NCBI GenBank assembly: GCA_039519185.1
Contig: CM076847.1
Coordinates: 43,372,916-43,436,915 of the forward strand
Direction of reading: 5' to 3'
From: Astragalus membranaceus
Lineage: Eukaryota; Streptophyta; Magnoliopsida; Fabales; Fabaceae
Length of the DNA stretch: 64,000 nt
The first letter of the stretch is position 1. Every line of letters begins with the position of its first letter. A program made the position numbers and the translations under genes. Under the pieces are notes generated by a model that searched no databases, had not been told where the DNA came from, and was given only the letters and a program-made list of their open reading frames with translations. Positions 57,132 through 64,000 of this stretch are shown here, piece by piece.

Positions 57132-57300
57132 GAATATTTCGTCCTCGAAATTACCTGAATCAAACAACTCCGGATATGCTTCGCGCATCTTACTTTCTAG
57201 CTCCCACATCGCGCTTTCACCAATGACGCCCAACCAAACTACCTTCACCAAATTAATCTCTTTGCCTCTTTAAACCTTCACCTCACGGTCTTCAATTCTA
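57132..57300 (-). pseudogene. E chromodomain remnant
   Basis: On the minus strand RIEDREVKV is followed by a stop and then RGKEINLVKVVWLGVIGESA and MREAYPELFD. This is the Tekay-type chromodomain end, out of frame with the integrase after a local duplication. Confidence 0.7.
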
Positions 57301-57483
57301 ACTGGCCTTGTCTCTACAGTAAGGTTCTCCCTCACCTCCACATCGTCCATTTGAATCACATGAGACGGGTCTTCCCAAAATGAATGGAATGTAATTGTCT
57401 CCATTCATACTAACTGGCCTTGTCTCTACAGTAAGGTTCTCCCTCACCTCCACATCGTCCATTTGAATCACATGAGACGGGCC
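57297..57483. repeat. 112-bp spaced duplication with hairpin filler
   Basis: A ~72-bp segment (CTAACTGGCCTTGTCTCTAC ... GAGACGGG) occurs at 57297 and again at 57409. Between them is about 40 bp of filler containing ATGAATGGA ... TCCATTCAT, a 9-bp inverted repeat. Confidence 0.85.
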
Positions 57484-58128
57484 AGGAACATACTTTAGCA
57501 ACTGGGACACATGAAACACATCATGCAAGTTCGAAAGATTAGGTGGCAAAGCCACCCGATAAGCAACTTTCCCAACTCTCTCCACAATCTGATACAGACC
57601 AATAAAACGAGGGGTTAACTTCTTAGACTTCAAGGCACGACCCACACCAGTCACAGGAGTGACTCTCAAGAACACATGGTCGCCGGCCTGGAACTCCAAA
57701 TCCTTCTTTCTCTTATCATGGTAACTCTTTTGCCTACTTTGCGAAGCTTTCATCTTCTCACGAATCAACTTCACCTTCTCAGTGGTCTCCCGGACAATCT
57801 CAGGTCCAAGCACCACACTCTCTCCCGACTCGTACCAACACAGCGGAGTCCTACATCTTCTACCATACAATGCCTCAAAAGGCGCCATCCCAATACTAGA
57901 ATGAAAACTGTTATTGTAAGTAAACTCTATTAATGGAAGATGCGAATCCCACGACCCTCCCTGCTCCAGAACACAAGCCCTCAGCAAATCTTCTAGTGAC
58001 TGAATAGTTCTCTCCGTCTGACCATGTGTCTGCGGATGATACGCTGAGCTCAACTTCAACTTAGAGCCCAAAGCTTCTTGCAAACTCTTCCAAAACTCAG
58101 AAGTAAATCTAGGATCCCTATCAGACAC
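57298..58128 (-). CDS. Integrase C-terminal half of E, truncated by element F
   Basis: The frame starts inside SDRDPRF, the second catalytic Asp region, because F interrupts that codon run. The Glu of the DDE core is at residue 39 (GQTERT), 36 positions after D3. Then come NNSFHSSIGMAPFEALYGRR, the SQSRQKSYHDKRKKDLEFQAG region, a GPY-like LTPRFIGLYQI and LHDVFHVSQL. The last ~45 residues come from a local duplication and end in VSMNGDNYIPFILGRPVS, replacing the chromodomain. The zinc domain and first Asp lie beyond F, outside the window. Confidence 0.85.
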   Translation of the reverse strand: MSDRDPRFTSEFWKSLQEALGSKLKLSSAYHPQTHGQTERTIQSLEDLLRACVLEQGGSWDSHLPLIEFTYNNSFHSSIGMAPFEALYGRRCRTPLCWYESGESVVLGPEIVRETTEKVKLIREKMKASQSRQKSYHDKRKKDLEFQAGDHVFLRVTPVTGVGRALKSKKLTPRFIGLYQIVERVGKVAYRVALPPNLSNLHDVFHVSQLLKYVPGPSHVIQMDDVEVRENLTVETRPVSMNGDNYIPFILGRPVSCDSNGRCGGEGEPYCRDKAS

Positions 58129-58860
58129 AATGTAACATCCCCAATTAGCTAATTAGATTTAATTAAATTAGCAAGAGGTTATCATGAAATGGTTAATTGA
58201 CAAGCGTTGCTAAATTATGTGAGGCTTTAAATAAATGATTTATTATGCCTAAGTTCTAGGCTAATTTTTATTGAGTTAGTTACCTAGAGCTAATGGGGAG
58301 CCTTAGGAGGAGAGTGCCAGCTGAAGGGTAAATGGGTCTTTTCCCCAACCCACTTAAACCCCCCAGCTGAGGCTCAAAGGAACCCAAACTAAATTGTGTT
58401 ATTGGAGCTGAAAAACAGAAAAGAGGTAGAGAGGAGGAGGAGAGAACTCGAGAGAGAGAGTGGGGAAGAAAGAGAGGGATCCTACCTCAAACTTCTTTGC
58501 ATGTCCAATCAGAATCCATCACCCTCCACCATTTTCCTTCTTCTTCCCATTGACCCCATTTTCTAAGCAAGCAACCACCTTAACTCCAAAACACCATTTT
58601 TGTCCATATGAAGCTCCAAGCTCCAAAAATGGAGTCTAATAGCTGAATACAGTTGCATGTTCATTTTGGGAGCCACAAAGTGAGTAGCAACCCTCATCGG
58701 GTACATTGGGAGTGAAGTTCGAAGTGGTAGAGGCCAAGCTCTATCGGTTGAGTTTTTGGAGTGTTTGGAGTAGCGTGGAGTCGAGTCCGAAGTCGTTCGT
58801 GAAGTCATTTCATCGTTCCATCTCGCGGATTCGTTGATATTGCGATTTTCATCGCAACCG

Positions 58861-60059
58861 GTGAGTTCTAGAACTCGCTTAGGGGATATGTTGTGTTTCC
58901 GAGTCTTCGCTTTTCGAAAACCGTTTTATTGAAAAGATTGTGATTCAAATTATGAAATTTCTTGATTGATTGTTTGGATGTGCCGGATTGAATTGATGGA
59001 CATTGCTATAATATATTGTTTCCATGTATATTTGAGTTGGGTCTCGATCGGAAGGGATTTTGGAAATCGGAACGGAATGGATTTACTCATGAAAATACTG
59101 TTTTCTGGAAAACTGATAGAGACGCACGGATCGTGTGCCTATGAGCACGGGTCGTGCGCCCCCATCTGATACTACAAGAACTGGATTTTTAAACACGCAC
59201 GGATCGTGCGCCCAGTCGCACGGGTCGTGCGTAGGTTTCTGGAACTTCTACGAATTTTATTGGATAACGCCCGGATCGTGCGCTTATACGCACGGGTCGT
59301 GCGTATCCTTCTGGAAATCTTCTGCAAATTGTTCAAAAACGCACGGGTCGTGCGTCTATACGCACGGGTCGTGTGAGACCTTCTGACCTTCAAACTCAAA
59401 AATGCCTTTTATCCATTCCAAATGATTCCAATCCTCTTCTAATCCTTTCCCCATGGTTCCTCAACAAGGTAAAGATACCGATGTCTTAAGATTGAACATG
59501 TTTAATGGACATAAATAAAATGGAAGACCGCACTTAGAGAACGCGAGAGAACATGTGTCAATAATTATACATGGTACTTGATTGATATAATACACGGTAC
59601 TTGACTGATATGATACACGGTACTTGACTGAAATGACTAACAGCCCATTGCGGGTACACAGACTGATAATGTATAATAAATACAAGAGGAAAAAGGGTGA
59701 CGTCCCTTAGAGGTTAGCATACTAGGGGAGGGGAAGTCATGAGCCCCAAAACCTAGACTCAAGAATGTTTCCCCCACTAGAAATAGCGGGATGGGTTCAC
59801 CAAAGTCAAAGAAGTGTTTATAAAATAGGTAGACTGAGGTGTTATGCTAAAAACATGGAACAAAGATTGCATGCTTCATGTGTCGCTTAGGAGGGCCATG
59901 AGCATGAAGGTTACAGGAACTAAATGTATTTCCACGTGGTTGCTTTTAGGACCACGAGTTCAAAACAAGGCATAATGAACCGTTAGAGTTAGTAAGGGGT
60001 CTCGATAGGACTCACTGAGATAATGTTTATCTCACCCTTCATATTTGTGGTTTTTACAG
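58861..60059 (+). other. Putative intron inside the F LTR
   Basis: The donor AACCG/GTGAGTTC and acceptor GGTTTTTACAG/AGAAACAGG are conserved with the D LTR. The GC-rich palindrome array lies inside. Confidence 0.33.
59123..59376. repeat. Array of paired CGCACGG(G/A)TCGTGCG hairpins
   Basis: Four pairs of a 15-bp near-palindrome (arms CGCACG and CGTGCG around a 3-base centre GGT or GAT) recur about every 70 bp. Within a pair the first member often has GGATCG and the second GGGTCG. Spacers between pairs share TTCTGGAA-like sequence. Frames on both strands (THGSCA repeats) are artefacts. Confidence 0.88.
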
Positions 60060-60438
60060 AGAAACAGGGGAAAGCAAAGGCGATAAAGCACGGTTAGCTG
60101 GTGTGACTCTTGGAGTCATTGAAGACCTAATTTTCATGTTTTAGACCCTTGTCCCATTTATTGTTTCTATGTTATCGATTGTATAACGATCATGTATCAG
60201 TTGTAAATCGTTTCCGTTACTTTATGTTTTGAGTATTGAACACCAGGAATTTGTATAAGTCTTAAGTTTGAAACTTAAGCATTTTCAGAAAGTTTATGAG
60301 GTTCTGAGAACCATTAGCATGTATTATTAAAAGCTTTAGTTGTGTTCAATATTTCAATAACAGAAAGTCCCTCTGATGTATGCCATTTAGTGCATTTCGG
60401 TGATTCTATATATTAGAATTTATTGGGGTGTTACATTA

Positions 60439-60450
60439 TGGTATCAGAGC
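60439..60450 (+). other. Primer binding site of F, tRNA-iMet type
   Basis: TGGTATCAGAGC lies three bases after the LTR end. Confidence 0.9.
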
Positions 60451-60581
60451 CGTTCGACCTAGTCGGGCTTAGACAGTTAGGGTGGTTTTGTCCCTCGATA
60501 AATTCTGCTATCTTGCTTCTTATGATACTAAGAGACATTGAGACTGATCAACTTAATACTTGGTGTATCATTTGCAGAATT

Positions 60582-60903
60582 ATGGCAGGAGGATCGAGGA
60601 ATAACCCACCGATTGATCCGCATTCTGCATGGATGCAGAACATGATCGAGAGACAGCAGAAGATGATGGAAGATATGTTGCAAATGCAACAGAATGCTCA
60701 AGCTCAGCCTCAGCAAGTCCCTGAGCCTCAAGTTGACCCAATGAGGGTTTTCTTTGAATTTCTGAAAATGAAGTCGTCCGAGTTCAGAGGAGGACCGGAT
60801 GTCATGGAAGCCCAGCATTGGCTAGATGATATAGAGAAGATTTTCGTAGCTATGCAAGTCACTGATGAGGACAAGCTGAGATTGGCAACTCATATGCTGA
60901 AAG
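60582..60903 (+). pseudogene. F gag, 5' part, interrupted by the hAT element
   Basis: The ATG at 60582 (MAGGSRNNPPIDP) begins gag. A Gln/Met-rich helix (~residues 17-50) leads into the gag core (FLKMKSSEFRGGPDVMEAQHW). The frame is cut at HMLK by the hAT insertion and resumes at 62206 with GEANNWW after removal of insert and duplication. Upstream in-frame codons back to 60423 lie in the LTR end and primer site and are not gag. Confidence 0.88.
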
Positions 60904-62204
60904 TAGGGATGGCAAAACGGGTTTGGCCCGCCGGGCCGGCCCGCTGACCCGCCAAAAAAAGGCGGGTTGGGCTGGGGTATTGGGACCGCTGACCCGCCGA
61001 ACCCGCCCCGCCAAAAAAAAAAAACCGCGGGCTAAAGCAAAAACGGGGCGGGTCAGCCCGCCGGCCCGTTTTTTTTAAAAAAAAAAAACTTTAAACAGAA
61101 TCACTTTATGTTTTCAACTTTCCCCTTCTTTCACTTCTCACTGTACAAACAATAACCAAACACGCTCTTCTCCCTTCAACGGCGTCTCATCTCCTTTCAA
61201 CGGTGTTCCTGAACTCTTCTTCTCTGCAAGATCGAACATCTGAATCGCGTTTTTGCTTTCTGGATTGCTGAATCATCCAACGCGATTTATCTCTAGAGCG
61301 TCTTGTGCAGCATCACGTTTTTCTGCTGAATTATCTCCTGAATCACGGTTTGTTCTCTGGATCATTTTTTTGTTCTCTGGACTGTTTTGTTCTGATTCAC
61401 GTTTCCCTGGTTCGCATTTCTGAATCACAGTTTGCTCCGTATCCTCCATAATACAAGTTTTGTTCCAAGATTTCTTGAACAAAAAAAATCGATGCATGGG
61501 CTGTCTTCGTTCGCTGGAAATTGGTGCCTGTTTTTGTCAAATTGGTCCACAAAACAATAAATACAATTTTGATAATTGTTTGTGTATTCAATCTTTTGAT
61601 CTGTGCCATATATTGTACTTATTATGGTTTTTTGGTTCCTGAAAATATTTATTTTGGTTGCTTGAAGTTGATGGTTAATCCCTAGTTATCATTATCAAGC
61701 AATCAAAATACTTATTTTGGTTTTTAAGATCGAATTATGGATTTGGACCTTTTGGTTGATGGTTCTAGCCTTTTAGGTGACATTTCTTAATGGTTAATCC
61801 TAGTAATTCCAATGTTATTTTTGTTTTATACTTTTAGCTGCTATATAGTTAATCCTAGTAATTCCAATGCTATTATTGTTTTATACTTTTATTTTGAATA
61901 TGTCAAGAGTTTTTAAAGTAAAAATTTGTTAAAAATGCTTTATAAAAAATCTATTTTAAAAAGCAGGTGAAAAATCTTATTGAAATTGAAATGTTAAAAA
62001 CATGTAAGTTTTTTGTTCAAAAATATTGAAAAAAAAAAAATTCAGACGGGCCGGACCGCCAACCCGCCAGCCCATCACTTAGCGGGCCGGGCCAGTCTTT
62101 TGAACTCGCCATTTTTGGCGGGCCGACTCGCCCCGCCCCGTTTTTAGCGGGCCGAAGGCAAAACGGGCCGGGCCGGGCCGGGCCGGACCGTTTTGCCATC
62201 CCTA
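60904..62204. mobile_element. Non-autonomous hAT transposon (1,301 bp)
   Basis: Perfect 17-bp terminal inverted repeats (TAGGGATGGCAAAACGG) and an 8-bp target duplication GCTGAAAG (60896-60903 and 62205-62212) define it. Subterminal regions (60920-61075 and 62040-62190) are very rich in GGGCCGG/CCCGCC; the ~1-kb interior is AT-rich. No transposase motif is present, so a related autonomous element must have moved it. Confidence 0.95.
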
Positions 62205-62892
62205 GCTGAAAGGCGAAGCTAACAACTGGTGGACTAATGCCAAAGCCATGATGGCAACTATGGATACTCCCCAGACTTGGGAGCATTTTAAGCAGGTATT
62301 TTTGGAGCAGTTCTTTCCAACAGCCATGAGGTTCGACAAGGAGAACGAATTCCTGACTCTCACTCAAGGAAGCTCAACTGTGGGTCAGTACGCGGCTAAG
62401 TTTGAAGAGTTATATCAATTCTTCGGTTTGGCCGGGTATGCCCCCAATGACAAGTGGAAAACCGAAAGGTTCAAGTATGGGCTAAGGGAAGACATTGCTC
62501 AGAGTTTGAGTTATTTTGCTTATACTAACTATGCTGCCATGGTTCAACAAGCACACATAGCTGAGAGTGACTTGAAGAGGTTATATGCAAGCAGGAAAGT
62601 ATTCCATCAGAATAAGAAGAGTGTTGGATCATCCAACCATCAGACGGGTCCCAGGCACAACTCCAACAAAGGGAAGCAGGTTCAGTCATCGAACTCCTCA
62701 AGGTTCAGTACATGTTCCAACTGTCGAAAGTATCATCAGGGTAAATGCCAGATGGGATCCAACCAATGTTATTTCTGCAAGAAAGAAGGTCATTTTGCAC
62801 GGGACTGCCCGGAGAAGGAGAAGAGTCAGGGAGGTAACCCTGCTGCTACTACAACTCATGGAAGAGTTTACACCTTGGACGCCGTCAGATAA
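62205..62892 (+). pseudogene. F gag, 3' part with zinc knuckles
   Basis: It continues the gag core (MMATMDTPQTWEHFKQVFLE, QYAAKFEELYQFFGLAGYAP). A basic Asn/Ser-rich linker is followed by a degenerate CX2CX3HX3C and a canonical CX2CX4HX4C knuckle (CYFCKKEGHFARDC). The frame ends at 62892 just after GRVYTLDA because of a frameshift; protease follows in the next frame. Confidence 0.85.
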
Positions 62893-63988
62893 TCTACTAA
62901 GGGGTATGGGATCTCTTTTTAATAACTCCGTTAGTATTTTATATGATTCAGGTGCGACTCATTGTTTTATATCTCAAGTTTGTGTTGAACGGTTGGGATT
63001 GGCTTTAACTCCTTTGCCTCAACCAATCTCCATTAAGACTGCTGCTGAGGGTAGTATTCAGACCCAAGTGATATGTGAAAACTGTCTTCTATCCATTGGA
63101 GACAGGAATTTTGTGGTAGACTTCATTTGATTACCAATGAAGGGCATGGACGTCGTCCTAGGAATGAGTTGGATGACGGCCAACCATGTGACTATAGATT
63201 GCTTCCATCGAACTATCGGTTTCGCCTCCGAGTCAGTGGAGCTACAACCGCCAAATTCTGAAGCTGTTATTTCCTTCACTTCGGCCAGTAACTATCTGTT
63301 CCAAGGCGCAGAAGCTTATGTCATGATGCTGTCTGCATCCACTGAGACAGGTCAGGATTTATCTTCTGTACAAGTCGTTAATGAATTTCTTGATGTGTTT
63401 CCCGATGAAGTTCCTTCATTTCCTCCGGATCGTGAGGTGGAATTTTCTATAGAGTTGGTTCCAGGCACTGGACCTATTTCTATAGCCCCGTATAGAATGT
63501 CGCCATTAGAGTTGAGGGAATTGAAAGTTCAACTGGAAGAGCTAATTTCCAAGCGGTTCATCCGGCCGAGTGCCTCACCATGGGGTGCTCCAGTGTTGCT
63601 TGTCAAGAAGAAGGACGGAAGTATGAGATTGTGCATCGATTATCGTCAGTTGAATAAGGTAACTGTCAAGAACAAGTACCCTCTACCGAGGATTGATGAT
63701 TTGCTAGACCAGTTGAGAGGAGCTTCGGTATTTTCAAAGATTGATTTAAGGTCCGGCTATCCCCAAATCAGGGTTCGAGCTTTGGACGTCCCGAAGACCG
63801 CTTTCCGTACGAGGTATGGACACTATGAGTTTGTAGTGATGCCCTTCGGTTTGACCAATGCTCCAGCTGTATTCATGGATTATATGAATCGGATTTTTAA
63901 CCCCTATCTGGATCAGTTCGTGGTGGTGTTCATTGATGATATCTTGGTGTTCTCTAAGACAACTGAGGAGCATGTGCAACATCTCTGA
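62893..63988 (+). pseudogene. F protease and reverse transcriptase, with two nonsense codons
   Basis: Protease has YDSGATHCFIS (active DSGA) and VVLGMSW. A TGA at 63128-63130 replaces the expected Trp in FVVDFI-W-LP. RT then has LVKKKDGSMRLCIDYRQLNK, KIDLRSGY, VMPFGLTNAP and the catalytic FIDDILVFS. A second TGA at 63986-63988 replaces an expected Arg (HVQHL-R-IVLN), 12 bp before the window ends. Both could arise by G/C to A/T transitions. The full domain order suggests a once autonomous element. Confidence 0.88.
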
Positions 63989-64000
63989 ATTGTTCTGAAC

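Larger units (their letters stand above)
54799..58130 (-). mobile_element. Element E: chromovirus, 3' LTR and integrase end
   Basis: The minus-strand 3' LTR (54799-57116), polypurine tract, chromodomain remnant and integrase lie in this order, all truncated at 58130 by element F. The left flank is GGTAC (54794-54798); the right end is beyond the window. The LTR start TGTAACGCCCCAAAATAATTT places it near the B family. Confidence 0.85.
58131..60435 (+). repeat. 5' LTR of element F (2,305 bp)
   Basis: It starts TGTAACATCCCCAATTAGC and ends ATTGGGGTGTTACA. It holds the CGCACGGGTCGTGCG array, a three-copy repeat of ACACGGTACTTGACTGATA (about 59570-59636) and an acceptor-like TTTTTACAG. Confidence 0.9.
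58131..64000 (+). mobile_element. Element F: chromovirus, 5' LTR to RT, runs off the right edge
   Basis: It inserted into the integrase of E (left flank CACAA, 58126-58130). The order is LTR 58131-60435, primer site, gag (split by a hAT element), protease and RT. Two nonsense codons and one frameshift are visible. The LTR family is that of D. Confidence 0.9.

Noticed and set aside
59135..59399. THGSCA-repeat proteins on both strands
   Set aside because: Artefact of the CGCACGGGTCGTGCG array.
60423..60581. N-terminal extension of F gag from an upstream ATG
   Set aside because: It lies in the LTR end and primer site; the ATG at 60582 fits gag of relatives.

Overview
This 64-kb window is plant nuclear heterochromatin, a pile of nested LTR retrotransposons with two DNA transposons. 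I see no ordinary host gene, rRNA, tRNA or CRISPR array. Ty3/gypsy lineages (Tekay-like chromovirus, Tat, Athila), primer sites matching initiator tRNA-Met and tRNA-Asp, a CACTACAAGAAAA-type CACTA end and a plant mobile domain point to an angiosperm with a repeat-rich genome. The species cannot be read from the sequence.

Layout. (1) 1-3615: 5' half of a minus-strand Athila-like element X. Its gag-protease frame is open to the window edge, and it sits in an LTR tail (3616-3856). (2) The main host layer is a decayed Tat-lineage element A, seen in slices at 3857-5244, 20590-28591, 44574-45178 and 47965-48702. It has gag, protease, RT, RNase H, archaeal-type RNase H and integrase on the plus strand. 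An antisense plant-mobile-domain gene with two short introns lies downstream on the minus strand. (3) Element B (5245-20589, target duplication GGTAC) interrupts A. Its 3' LTR is interrupted by element C (10658-18834, duplication CCCTG). B keeps gag-protease and has lost RT, RNase H and integrase; C keeps RT-RNase H-integrase-chromodomain and has lost gag-protease. (4) A solo Athila-family LTR (28592-44573, duplication GTCGT) interrupts A and is split by a 14.1-kb non-coding element with three LTRs and two internal regions (28893-43024). (5) A solo chromovirus LTR on the minus strand (45179-47964) interrupts A again. (6) On the right the layers are A > D (48703) > CACTA (51667) > E (54799) > F (58131) > a 1.3-kb hAT (60904-62204), six deep.

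How the parts relate. The elements are in different states of decay and could only move with proteins from relatives. B and C have mutually complementary coding capacity, and the 14.1-kb element has none. The nesting order agrees with LTR divergence: about 12 mismatches in the first ~575 bp of the B LTR pair, about 6 in the first ~540 bp of the C pair.

The least explained signal is in the LTRs. Several chromovirus LTR families share a layout: a splice-donor-like site, an array of GC-rich palindromes (GGCGCC, or CGCACGGGTCGTGCG in F), a conserved core, in four of them a small hairpin with one compensated base pair, then an acceptor-like CAG. The 14.1-kb element carries two unrelated palindrome series whose changes keep the symmetry. 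These are the best candidates for undescribed biology here.
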